From contig CAWDCY010000018.1 of NCBI GenBank assembly GCA_963800965.1, positions 124,001-188,000 on the forward strand: a stretch of 64,000 bases of DNA, in the 5' to 3' direction. Shown piece after piece: positions 53,146 to 61,721 of the stretch (position 1 is its first letter; each line of letters starts with the position of its first letter). Position numbers and translations under genes: made by a program. The notes under the pieces were generated by a model. That model searched no databases. It was given only the letters and a program-made list of their open reading frames with translations, and had not been told where the DNA came from. The DNA is from Nitrotoga sp963800965. Lineage in GTDB: Bacteria; Pseudomonadota; Gammaproteobacteria; Burkholderiales; Gallionellaceae.

Positions 53146-54711
53146 CCGTGAAAGCCCTGCTCCAAAAGACGAACAGCTACCTCCCGGCATAAGCGGGATA
53201 GTCGAGTAAATCAGTCGCGGGTCAGGCTGAGGCAGGTTTTGCCGTGAGCAACATGCCGAGTTTTTTTAGAGCCTTGATCCAGCGTGGAGCATTTTTCTGA
53301 GCGGACATGGCTTCGTAATTCACCCCTGGATCACGATATGGCTCACGCCGCGAAAGCATAAAATAAATGATGCGTATCAGTTTGTGCGCGATGGCGACAA
53401 TACATTTTTTGTGACTTTTGCGAACCTTCAGATTATGGTATTTGGATGACAAAGAGCTTTTTGTCATGCGTGCCGCATTGGCGCACTCGCACAGGATATA
53501 CCGGATGATGGCATTGCCTTTGCGCGTCTTCCCCGTCTTTCGCTTGCCCGCCGATTCGTTATTGCCCGGACACAGTGCCGCCCACGAGGCGAGCCTGTCG
53601 GCATCGCCGAAACGCGACATATCGTCGCCGATCTCGATCAGGATCATGGCGCTGGCGATGGTGTCGATGCCGGGTATCGTTTGCAGAAGGTTCCACGCCC
53701 ACTGGTAAGGCTCCATCGCATTGATCAGATAGGCGTCGATGCGGGCGAGCTTCTGTTTGAGCAGGTTGACGTTCTCGTGCAGTTCGTTAAGGATAAAAAG
53801 GTGGCGGGGCGACAGGTCTCCATCGAGCGATGCGGCGAGGTCTTCGCGCTTGTTTTTCAGGCTACCGCGCGCCATGCCGAGCATTTCGCACAGGGGCCGG
53901 CCTTCGATCAGCCCCGCCACCATGGCGCGTGCTGACACGCCCTTGATATCGGACACCACCGCACCCAGTTTGATGCCGCCATCGTCCAGTATCTTGTGCA
54001 TGCGGTTTGTTTCGCCGGACAACATCTGTGAGAGTTTGCGGCGGTAACGCGAGATCAGCCGCAATTCGCGCAAGTCCTTCGGCGGGATAAAGCTGCCGCG
54101 CACCAGACCGAAACGGGCGAGCACCGCGAGCCATTCCGAATCGCCCATGTCGGTCTTGCGACCGGGCACATATTTGATGAAGTGGGCATTGACGATCATG
54201 GTCAAAATTCCGGCATGCTCGAGATGGGCGTGGGCGCTCTTCCAATAAATACCGGTACTCTCCATCACCACCAACGTCACTTCCAGTTCGAGCAGCCAAG
54301 CCGCCATGGCCTTCATGTCTCGCTTGAATCCGCCAAACTCCTTCTGGTGTTTTACTATCGTTCCATCATCGTTTTCGATGAGCGCTGTGGCAACATGCAG
54401 CATACGATGCACGTCGATCCCGGCAACCCGTCGATGTAATGGGGAAAGTCCTTCCATAATAAATCTCCCGTGGTTAAAATAAACAGCGGAAGAAGTCGGG
54501 GTGGCGGACTGGATGATCCTCAAAGGGTCTCTTTACCGTGCGTCCTGCTTGTCATGCAAGCGGTACAATCTGGGGTGCGAGCCAGTCCAGGTGGGTCCGG
54601 TTAGACATCGGGGTGATGACGCCGCCATTCGTATTTCGACCTCTACCCCAACTTCTTCCACCCGTAATTTTCGCACCATTTGATTCCGCTTTCATGGTCG
54701 GGGGCGAGTGG
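53146..54711 (-). mobile_element. IS110-family insertion sequence
   Basis: About 1.57 kb between the two 33-bp direct repeats, containing one intact IS110-type transposase. There are no obvious terminal inverted repeats, as expected for the family. The 250-nt segment upstream of the transposase start (54458-54711) is where IS110-group elements encode their bridge RNA; a hairpin GCTTG/CAAGC lies at about 54548-54562. Exact ends are not determined. Confidence 0.7.
53222..54457 (-). CDS. IS110-family transposase (DEDD recombinase)
   Basis: The 411-residue product from ATG 54457 has the RuvC-like N-terminal domain (AGIDVH, ESTGIYW, DMGDSEWLA). The C-terminal Tnp_20 domain (IPGIDTIASAMILIEIGD) contains the candidate catalytic Ser in NNESAGKRKTGKTRKGN. 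The frame is intact, so the element may be active. An upstream frame extension to 54523 lacks homology and was not used. Confidence 0.92.
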   Translation of the reverse strand: MEGLSPLHRRVAGIDVHRMLHVATALIENDDGTIVKHQKEFGGFKRDMKAMAAWLLELEVTLVVMESTGIYWKSAHAHLEHAGILTMIVNAHFIKYVPGRKTDMGDSEWLAVLARFGLVRGSFIPPKDLRELRLISRYRRKLSQMLSGETNRMHKILDDGGIKLGAVVSDIKGVSARAMVAGLIEGRPLCEMLGMARGSLKNKREDLAASLDGDLSPRHLFILNELHENVNLLKQKLARIDAYLINAMEPYQWAWNLLQTIPGIDTIASAMILIEIGDDMSRFGDADRLASWAALCPGNNESAGKRKTGKTRKGNAIIRYILCECANAARMTKSSLSSKYHNLKVRKSHKKCIVAIAHKLIRIIYFMLSRREPYRDPGVNYEAMSAQKNAPRWIKALKKLGMLLTAKPASA

Positions 54712-54744
54712 ATCATCGGGGCAACATCATTGCCATGCGCGTTA
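54712..54744 (+). repeat. 33-bp direct repeat, right copy at IS110 element
   Basis: Identical to 53113-53145 over 33 nt. It lies 27 nt beyond the 3' end of nnrS, between that gene and the IS110 transposase upstream region. Confidence 0.85.
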
Positions 54745-54771
54745 GATTGAGTGATGTGTGGTTGGTGCAGC

Positions 54772-56028
54772 TCAACCAGGCCGGCCATCGGTGCGTGGTC
54801 GCCAGTAGACAGGCACATAACGTGCCGCCCAAGATCCAAAACACGCCAGCCAGATTGCTCCAGCAGCGATATACAGCCAGTATCCAGCTCGCATGGGCAA
54901 TATGTCCGCCAGCACGCGCAGCATGGCGACAAGTTGCAGTCCGATAAACATTAAATTGATCGGGTTACCCACTTTCATCGGTAGCCCGGAGTGACCGAGA
55001 GTGACGCGCGTGGCCATGCCGATCAGTATAGTGGAGAAGCAGCCTATGGTCAGTGCATGCAAGGGTGCAAGTCCCCAGATAAAGGTTTTCCCATGGCTGA
55101 TTAACAGTACAAAACTTTGCACGGCAAACAGCAGCATGGCGATGCCAAGCCAGGCAAAACCGATGTGCAATACGCCCAGCAGCGGGAATTTTAGGCTGCG
55201 CCGTAATCCCCAGCTGTGTGTCAAATGGAGTGCCACGATAGCCAGTGGCGCGTCGCATAGCCAAAGCCAGGCAGGGGCATTATTGATTTGTAGCAGGCCA
55301 TGCCCCGCGCTGGCAACCAACATGACCCACCAAGCCCAATGCGGACTCGGGATATAGTTATGCGTCAGCGCACTGGCGGTGAAAAATGGAATCATGCGAT
55401 GCGCAACACTGGAAAATACCGGTAACAAAAATAGCCACAGTCCGCCTTGAATAGAGAAGCGCAACCATGTTGTGCTGCCACCCAATAACCAGATGAGGTA
55501 GGCAACGAGGCTGCACCAACCCAGGCTCAGTGCGACGAAAATGAGTTGCGGGTGACGTTTGTTTTGGTGTGTAGTGTCAAGCAATACGCGCAACAGTGCA
55601 TACAGCGCCAGGAGCCATCCCGATAGCGTGCTGAAGATGGCAACAATCAATAGGGCATGGCTAATCCATAGCCCGATAAAGAAACTGACAGCTCCAAACA
55701 TGAGCAGCAAAAAAGCGGGCACATATCGATGCGGCGGAATGTCGCTACCTTTCATCCAACGTGGATAGGTCGTCATCAGAAAGCCGAACATGAAAAACGG
55801 AAACAGGCCGTACATCATTAACCATACGTGCGCGGCATTCGGTGCAATTGCCCAAGCTATGGGATGCCAGAGCACGCCATAGCTTGTCAGCAACTCAGTC
55901 AGCAGCCACACCATCGCGGCGACAGATTGCAGTGCGCCGCCGAAAAACATGACGCGGTGAGGTGCGGCACTAAAGATATGCCACTGTTTTGAAGTTATCA
56001 TAAGATCGTGTAGTTTATCTGCGCTCAA
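54772..56028 (-). CDS. nnrS: NnrS family membrane protein
   Basis: The 418-residue product is strongly hydrophobic, with about 12 transmembrane segments. It has NnrS-typical features: PHRVMFFGGALQ at the start, MYGLFPFFMFGFLMTTYPRW, and LGHSGLPM towards the end. NnrS is a haem- and copper-containing protein that protects cells against nitric oxide stress. The C-terminal tail RPRTDGRPG abuts the IS110-flanking repeat and may be slightly altered by that insertion. Divergent from argS. Confidence 0.9.
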   Translation of the reverse strand: MSADKLHDLMITSKQWHIFSAAPHRVMFFGGALQSVAAMVWLLTELLTSYGVLWHPIAWAIAPNAAHVWLMMYGLFPFFMFGFLMTTYPRWMKGSDIPPHRYVPAFLLLMFGAVSFFIGLWISHALLIVAIFSTLSGWLLALYALLRVLLDTTHQNKRHPQLIFVALSLGWCSLVAYLIWLLGGSTTWLRFSIQGGLWLFLLPVFSSVAHRMIPFFTASALTHNYIPSPHWAWWVMLVASAGHGLLQINNAPAWLWLCDAPLAIVALHLTHSWGLRRSLKFPLLGVLHIGFAWLGIAMLLFAVQSFVLLISHGKTFIWGLAPLHALTIGCFSTILIGMATRVTLGHSGLPMKVGNPINLMFIGLQLVAMLRVLADILPMRAGYWLYIAAGAIWLACFGSWAARYVPVYWRPRTDGRPG

Positions 56029-56361
56029 TAGCGCAGCTTAATAGGGTGTTAGCTGAGTTTTTTACTGTGCATTTTCGAACCATCTTTCGATAGCTTTATG
56101 CATGTCGACATTCTACTCGGTGCGCTTCATCAAACCCAGCAGGCGCCGATTGGTAGGTTGAGTTGAATGAAATGGCGCCCAACATCACAGGGAATGGATG
56201 AACCACGCACCTGACTCGAAATAACTTGAAGTCGGATAAGTCCGGTTTAAGGTCGAGGAGATGATTAAGAGCGTGTGCGAAAGTGCCGAGCAGTTGCACC
56301 CTGTCATCGGGTAAACCCCATCCAGTGCTATAATCCGCACTTCTTGTGAATGAGTTGTGTA

Positions 56362-58038
56362 ATGTTTGCTGTCTTGAATTTCAAATCCCATCTTTCCGAA
56401 TTGTTTGCACAGGCGATGCACGTTGTTGCACCTGAAGCGACACAGACCAATATCCTCATCGAGCGTCCCAAACAGGTGCAGCATGGCGACTACGCTTGTA
56501 ATCTGGCGATGCAACTGGCAAAGCCGCTGCGCAAATCTCCACGTGACATCGCGCAAGCATTGGTCGCGGCTTTGCCTGCATCTCAAGTGGTGGAGAAGGT
56601 GGAGATTGCGGGAGCGGGTTTCATTAATGTGTTCATCACGACTGCAGCCAAACAGAACGTGGTGCATAGCGTGCTGCATGCAGGGGCGGGCTATGGCCAC
56701 ATTCATCTGGGTGCGGATCGTAAGTTGCAGGTGGAATTTGTTTCTGCCAATCCAACGGGGCCACTGCATGTAGGGCATGGTCGCGGTGCAGCGGTGGGCG
56801 ATTGTTTGTGCCGCGTGTTACAGGCGGCAGGTTGGAATGTAACGCGGGAGTTTTACTATAACGATGCTGGCGCGCAGATCGACAATCTCACGCTATCCGT
56901 ACAATTACGCTGCAAGGGTGTGACACCTGACGATCCATCGTGGCCAGAAAATGGTTATCGCGGTGATTACATCACTGATGTCGCCCGAGCGTATTTGGCG
57001 CAAGAAACAGTGGAAGCCGACGATCAGCATGTGCGGGCATCAGGTGATGTAAATGATGCCACTGCTATCCGCCATTTTGCGGTCGCTTATCTGCGCAGTG
57101 AACAGGATCTCGATTTGCGCGCCTTTGGCGTAAATTTCGATGTGCATTCGCTGGAGTCTGCACTCTACACCGACGGTAAAGTGGAGGAGGCTGTCAGCAA
57201 GCTTATTGCCAGCGGCCACACGTATGAGCAGGGCAATGCACTATGGTTGCGCACGACGGATTTTGGTGACGACAAAGACCGCGTAATGCGCAAGAGCGAC
57301 GGCAATTTTACGTATTTTGTACCGGATGTAGCCTACCATTTGGATAAATGGCGGCGCGGCTTTACCCGCGTCATCAATGAGCAGGGTGCGGATCATCACA
57401 GCACCATCACACGCGTGCGCGCGGGACTGCAAGCTTTGGATGTTGGCATTCCGCAAGGTTGGCCGGATTATGTGCTGCACCAGATGGTGACGGTATTGCG
57501 CAATGGCGAAGAGGTGAAAATATCCAAGCGCGCGGGCAGCTACGTCACTCTGCGTGACTTGATAGATGAAGTGGGCTGCGATGCGACGCGCTTCTTTCTC
57601 GCGGCACGCCATCCCGATTCTCAACTGGTGTTTGATATTGATCTGGCAAAATCGCAGAGCAATGAAAACCCTGTGTATTATATTCAGTATGCCCATGCGC
57701 GTATTTATAGCGTGTTGGGACAATGGGGCGGCGATACTGCGGCGCTTCGCCAAGCCGATGTGAGTGTGCTTGAGAGTGATTACGAGCGTGCCTTGTTGCA
57801 ACGCCTGATTGACTACCCGCATGTGATAGAAAGCGCTGCGGAAGATTTGGCACCGCACCTGATCGCATTCTACTTGAAAGATTTGGCCGCTGATTTTCAC
57901 AGCTATTATAATGCTTCACGCTTCCTGGTTGAGGAGGAAGGCGTTAAGCAGGCACGGTTGGCGTTGATTGCTGCGGTGGCGCAGGTAATGCGCAACGGCT
58001 TGGTACTGCTGGGTGTTTCCGCGCCGGAAAAAATGTAG
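56362..58038 (+). CDS. argS: arginyl-tRNA synthetase
   Basis: Charges tRNA-Arg, class Ia synthetase. The 558-residue product has the HIGH-like motif in NPTGPLHVGHGRGAAVGD and the KMSKS-equivalent KISKRAG. The C-terminal anticodon-binding DALR domain ends in GLVLLGVSAPEKM. I chose ATG 56362 (MFAVLNFKSHL) over a start 4 codons upstream. The 333-nt gap before it, shared with nnrS, shows no gene. Confidence 0.97.
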   Translation: MFAVLNFKSHLSELFAQAMHVVAPEATQTNILIERPKQVQHGDYACNLAMQLAKPLRKSPRDIAQALVAALPASQVVEKVEIAGAGFINVFITTAAKQNVVHSVLHAGAGYGHIHLGADRKLQVEFVSANPTGPLHVGHGRGAAVGDCLCRVLQAAGWNVTREFYYNDAGAQIDNLTLSVQLRCKGVTPDDPSWPENGYRGDYITDVARAYLAQETVEADDQHVRASGDVNDATAIRHFAVAYLRSEQDLDLRAFGVNFDVHSLESALYTDGKVEEAVSKLIASGHTYEQGNALWLRTTDFGDDKDRVMRKSDGNFTYFVPDVAYHLDKWRRGFTRVINEQGADHHSTITRVRAGLQALDVGIPQGWPDYVLHQMVTVLRNGEEVKISKRAGSYVTLRDLIDEVGCDATRFFLAARHPDSQLVFDIDLAKSQSNENPVYYIQYAHARIYSVLGQWGGDTAALRQADVSVLESDYERALLQRLIDYPHVIESAAEDLAPHLIAFYLKDLAADFHSYYNASRFLVEEEGVKQARLALIAAVAQVMRNGLVLLGVSAPEKM

Positions 58039-58169
58039 GTTGGCTTCCTTGCACTTGCAACCGTTGGACTAAAGACCGCGAGGTCGAAATCAAATGTGGA
58101 GTTACCAATTCTATTGGGTTGTGCAAGGAGCTCCGCGGGAATACATGAAATTTTTTAAAGATTGATTAT

Positions 58170-58808
58170 ATGAGTAAAAATGGTAACACTCGATCCGCCG
58201 CACCGCGCCAAGGGAGTCTGCTAATGACTGGCATTTTGACCGGTGTGGTAGTGGGGCTGGCTATTGCGGGTGGGGTGGCATGGTATGTTTTAAAGACGCC
58301 CAATTCGCTCGTAAATAATGTATCGCATGAAACAGCTAAGCTTGCAGCAGACGCTAAGAAACAGCTTCCCACATCTACAACACAAACTGCGCAGGCACCC
58401 ACTTCTTCGGCGGTTGTATCAGGCGTGGATGAAGGCAAACCGCGCTTTGAATTTTACAAGGTGTTAACCGACAAACAAGATGCAACAGAACGTATTCAAA
58501 ATAATCGTGACAATACGGTAACGAAAGCGAATAAGTCTGCATCTGCCCAGTCTGCGGGTAATGCCACTGCGAAAGAGAGTTATTTTTTACAGGCGGGTTC
58601 ATTTTCCAATGCGGATGATGCAGATAAATTAAAAGCCAAGCTGGCTATGTTAGGCATAGAAGCCAGTGTGCATATCGCGATCATTCCTGATAGAGGGGTG
58701 TGGCATCGCGTGCAAGTTGGCCCCTACTCGGGCAGAGAGGAAATGAATAATGCATTAGGCACGTTGAAACAAAATGGGGTGAGTGCTACTCCAATGCTTG
58801 CGAAATAG
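58170..58808 (+). CDS. SPOR-domain membrane protein (FtsN-like)
   Basis: The 212-residue product has one transmembrane helix (about 18-40) near the N terminus, a low-complexity linker, and a C-terminal SPOR domain. The SPOR domain (about 134-210) contains YFLQAGSFSNADDADKLKAKL and VWHRVQVGPYSGREEMNNAL. SPOR domains bind denuded septal peptidoglycan. argS-SPOR-dsbA is a conserved betaproteobacterial order. Confidence 0.9.
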   Translation: MSKNGNTRSAAPRQGSLLMTGILTGVVVGLAIAGGVAWYVLKTPNSLVNNVSHETAKLAADAKKQLPTSTTQTAQAPTSSAVVSGVDEGKPRFEFYKVLTDKQDATERIQNNRDNTVTKANKSASAQSAGNATAKESYFLQAGSFSNADDADKLKAKLAMLGIEASVHIAIIPDRGVWHRVQVGPYSGREEMNNALGTLKQNGVSATPMLAK

Positions 58809-58825
58809 GCGAAAACGTATACCTG

Positions 58826-58857
58826 CTGGATAGAGAAGTAGACGTCTATTCATCCAG
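58826..58857. repeat. inverted repeat between the SPOR gene and dsbA
   Basis: CTGGAT (58826-58831) and ATCCAG (58852-58857) enclose the palindrome TAGACGTCTA, so a long hairpin can form 18 nt after the SPOR gene stop. There is no T run, so it is not a standard terminator. The rest of 58858-59084 is AT-rich with no gene seen. Confidence 0.45.
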
Positions 58858-59084
58858 TTAGTGTCTGAAGTGCTTTAATTAATTTAGCGTTTAGTCTGAA
58901 TGTTCCCTATTGGTTTGCAGGAAACTGCATTAAGTTTTGGTTGTTAGGCATTATTGTGCAAAAGCAATGTAGTATTTCATCTGCCAGAATTAAAAATATG
59001 CATCACAAACAAATAGTAAAGTGTGTTTAACATCGCAATATGATATATTTTTGCTTGCAGTCCTAATTTTGCATGGAGATAGAT

Positions 59085-59711
59085 ATGAAATTCATCAAAC
59101 AGATTTTTGTGGTCCTCGCATTGTTATGTGTTAACCAAGTTTTTGCCGAGCCTGAGCTTGGCAAGGATTACAAAGTGCTCCATTCGGCGCAGCCGGCGCA
59201 TGCAGGCAACAAAATTGAGGTACTGGAATTTTTCTTCTACGGCTGCTCACACTGTTTCAAGATGCACCCAGTGCTGACCGCTTGGGAAAAAAAGATGCCC
59301 AAGGACGTCGAGTTGATTTTTGTACCGACTATTTTCAACGCATCATGGGAGCCGATGGCACGTACTTATTACACATTGGAATTGCTGGGACAGGAAAAGC
59401 GACTGCATGACGACCTGTTCAATGCTTGGAATGTGAACAACATTGACCTGAGCGACAAAGCCAAGATCATTGACTTTGTTGGCCAGCATGGCGTAGATCG
59501 TAAGAAATTCAGCGATGCCTATGATTCTTTCACCATGCAAAGCAAAATATCGCGCAGCAAACAATTGGCGAAGATCTATAACATTCGCGGCACACCGTCA
59601 CTAACGGTGGACGGCAAATATCTGATTAGCGGTCTGGGGCCGGAAGAAAGTATTAATGTATTGAACGCCTTGATCGACAAGGCACGCAAGGAGCGCGCGG
59701 GCAAACATTAG
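59085..59711 (+). CDS. dsbA: thiol:disulfide interchange protein DsbA
   Basis: Periplasmic oxidase that introduces disulfides. The 208-residue product from ATG 59085 has a signal peptide (about 1-21, ending VFA) and a thioredoxin fold with active site CSHC at 54-57 (FYGCSHCF). A cis-Pro region reads RGTPSLTVDGKYL. CSHC differs from the E. coli CPHC but is common in betaproteobacterial DsbA. The SDR gene starts in its stop codon. Confidence 0.94.
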   Translation: MKFIKQIFVVLALLCVNQVFAEPELGKDYKVLHSAQPAHAGNKIEVLEFFFYGCSHCFKMHPVLTAWEKKMPKDVELIFVPTIFNASWEPMARTYYTLELLGQEKRLHDDLFNAWNVNNIDLSDKAKIIDFVGQHGVDRKKFSDAYDSFTMQSKISRSKQLAKIYNIRGTPSLTVDGKYLISGLGPEESINVLNALIDKARKERAGKH

Positions 59712-60478
59712 TGGCTGCACAACGCGTCGTTATAAGCGGCGCATCCAGCGGCCTGGGGCTGGCGCTGGCACGGCATTATCTTAAGCAAGGCGCGATGGTT
59801 GGAGTGCTCGCCCGTCGCGCTGATTGTCTGCAAGACCTCTCTCAGCAGTTCCCTCAACAAGTTTATTGTTACCCACTGGATGTGCGTGACTCGGCTGCTG
59901 TGCAAGCGGCGGCGCAGAGCTTTATCGCGCACATAGGTGTGCCGGATATCGTGATTGCTAATGCAGGTATTAGTGTCGGAACGCTTACTGAATATGCAGA
60001 CGATATTGATGTTTTCCAGCAGGTGATGGATACCAATATATTGGGCGTAATGAAAACTTTTCAGCCGTTTCTTGTACCCATGCGTGAGACCGGACAGGGC
60101 TTATTGGTTGGCGTCGCCAGCGTGGCAGGGTTCCGAGGGTTGCCGGGGGCGAGCGCCTATTCCGCATCCAAGGCAGCGCTAATCACTTATATGGAAAGTT
60201 TACGTGTCGAGTTACGTGGTAGCGGGGTGCGCGTAGTTACCATCTGCCCTGGCTATATCAAAACGCCGATGACCGCCATCAACCCTTATCCAATGCCTTT
60301 TATTTTGCCAGCCGATGAGGCTGCGCGACGTATTGCACGAGCGATCGCTTCCGGCAAGTCATTTGCGGTAGTGCCATGGCAGATGGGATTAGTCGGGCGA
60401 GTGCTTAAGTTGCTGCCTAACTGGTTATATGATTTTGTGTTTTCACGGGCTCCGCACAAGCCGCGCAAGTTGCTTTAA
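59711..60478 (+). CDS. short-chain dehydrogenase/reductase
   Basis: The 255-residue product is a classical SDR, with the cofactor motif SGASSGLGLALA near the N terminus, NAGIS, and the catalytic YSASKAA. The start is GTG 59711, overlapping dsbA by one base. NADP preference is suggested by basic residues (ARRAD). The substrate is unknown. Its C terminus RAPHKPRKLL is basic. Confidence 0.88.
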   Translation: MAAQRVVISGASSGLGLALARHYLKQGAMVGVLARRADCLQDLSQQFPQQVYCYPLDVRDSAAVQAAAQSFIAHIGVPDIVIANAGISVGTLTEYADDIDVFQQVMDTNILGVMKTFQPFLVPMRETGQGLLVGVASVAGFRGLPGASAYSASKAALITYMESLRVELRGSGVRVVTICPGYIKTPMTAINPYPMPFILPADEAARRIARAIASGKSFAVVPWQMGLVGRVLKLLPNWLYDFVFSRAPHKPRKLL

Positions 60479-60525
60479 CTTTCCCGCGTTTATTCGGATT
60501 TTGATTGAAGCTCCATGCGTTTTAA

Positions 60526-61473
60526 TCAAGGTCTTACTGCCTGTCCTGAAAGAGTCATATCTTCGCGTTCTCGTATGAAGCGAGCGAACCGTGGGATACC
60601 GGTTTTTTCATTCAGCCCGTTATAGCGGTAGGTTACCCATCTTCCCAGCTGGGGTGGATGGCGCCGATCTGCGTCAGATAGACCCGAACCCAGTCGAAAG
60701 CGCAATCCGTCAGCCGATTCCACCACCAATGCTCCCAGTGTGTTTGCATACTTACCTTTGCCCGGCAGGTGAGCTACTACCTTGGCTTCAGCATCTTCAT
60801 AGGGTTTTAGTTTTAATAGATCGTCGCTGCGGATTGCCCGGTAAAGTGAAGCACCGCGATGCAGCATCAGCCCTTCCCCGCCTTGCTTGACCACCCGTTT
60901 AAGCATTGCTTTCAATGCGGCTTGATCGGCCACTTTAAACTGCTCAACGTGGCTCACCCATGGCTGTCCGATTTGCGCAATGACAGACTGTAGTGCCGCA
61001 TTGCGTTCGGAGAAACTACCTGGATGCGCTGGCAGATCGAATACCATAAAGTGCAGCATACGCCACTGAGCTTCGTCGGGAATTTTTTTCCTGACGATGG
61101 AAACAGCACGGGAAAACTGGCCACGGCCAACCCATAATTCCCCGTCGAGAGGAATTTTTGGCCAGCCGCTGGTGAACCATACCGGGGCTTCTATATGTTC
61201 GCCGCTTCTCGTCAATAATTTTTCGCCATCCCAGTAACCGCGTATGCCATCAAATTTTTCACTCACCCAATAATCTGTTAGCGCGACATCGCCCCGAAGG
61301 ACATTTGCCAGCATCACCTGAGGCGGAGCAAGCTCCGCTGCTCGTATCGGCAGACAACAAAAAACAAGTGCTAGCGATAAAGTACAAAGCCGCACCCAGC
61401 AGGGCAGGTTGGTTTCTGTCCGGCGGCGAATTATTATCTGCAAATATATTTTTCCCATTGGAAATCTCAGCAC
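60526..61473 (-). CDS. exported ATP-dependent DNA ligase (LigE-type)
   Basis: The 315-residue product has the nucleotidyltransferase motif I EKFDGIRG with Lys about 73, motif DGELWVG, GGEGLML and LLKLKPYEDAEAKVV. An OB-fold ends the protein. It lacks the extra domains of replicative ligases. The N terminus (about 24-47, WVRLCTLSLALVFCCLPIRAAE) looks like a signal peptide, consistent with the periplasmic LigE group linked to DNA uptake. An alternative start is ATG 61458. Convergent with the SDR gene. Confidence 0.85.
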   Translation of the reverse strand: MLRFPMGKIYLQIIIRRRTETNLPCWVRLCTLSLALVFCCLPIRAAELAPPQVMLANVLRGDVALTDYWVSEKFDGIRGYWDGEKLLTRSGEHIEAPVWFTSGWPKIPLDGELWVGRGQFSRAVSIVRKKIPDEAQWRMLHFMVFDLPAHPGSFSERNAALQSVIAQIGQPWVSHVEQFKVADQAALKAMLKRVVKQGGEGLMLHRGASLYRAIRSDDLLKLKPYEDAEAKVVAHLPGKGKYANTLGALVVESADGLRFRLGSGLSDADRRHPPQLGRWVTYRYNGLNEKTGIPRFARFIREREDMTLSGQAVRP

Positions 61474-61721
61474 AGGAGCGCGTGTGATATTGAAGATTGG
61501 GGCTCAAAATTGACCAACAGTAAAAATAGGTGATTCCCGGTATGCTCGGGAAAGAGAATGGCTATAGTCTCGTTCTAGAGTTTAAAGTAGCATTGCGTCA
61601 GATTGACGTTGCAGTTCAACCAAGCGAACCACTATTTAATTTTTCGGGTTTAATTCCCCATCTCTTGGGGTAAGGGCTGGTTGAAAGCCAGCGGGTTGTA
61701 AGAGCGCAGTTAATAACGCGT

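Noticed and set aside
58046..58127. Imperfect inverted repeat CCTTGCAC...GTGCAAGG between argS and the SPOR gene
   Set aside because: The arms are short and interrupted, with no known RNA motif and no terminator run. Not enough to call a structured RNA.
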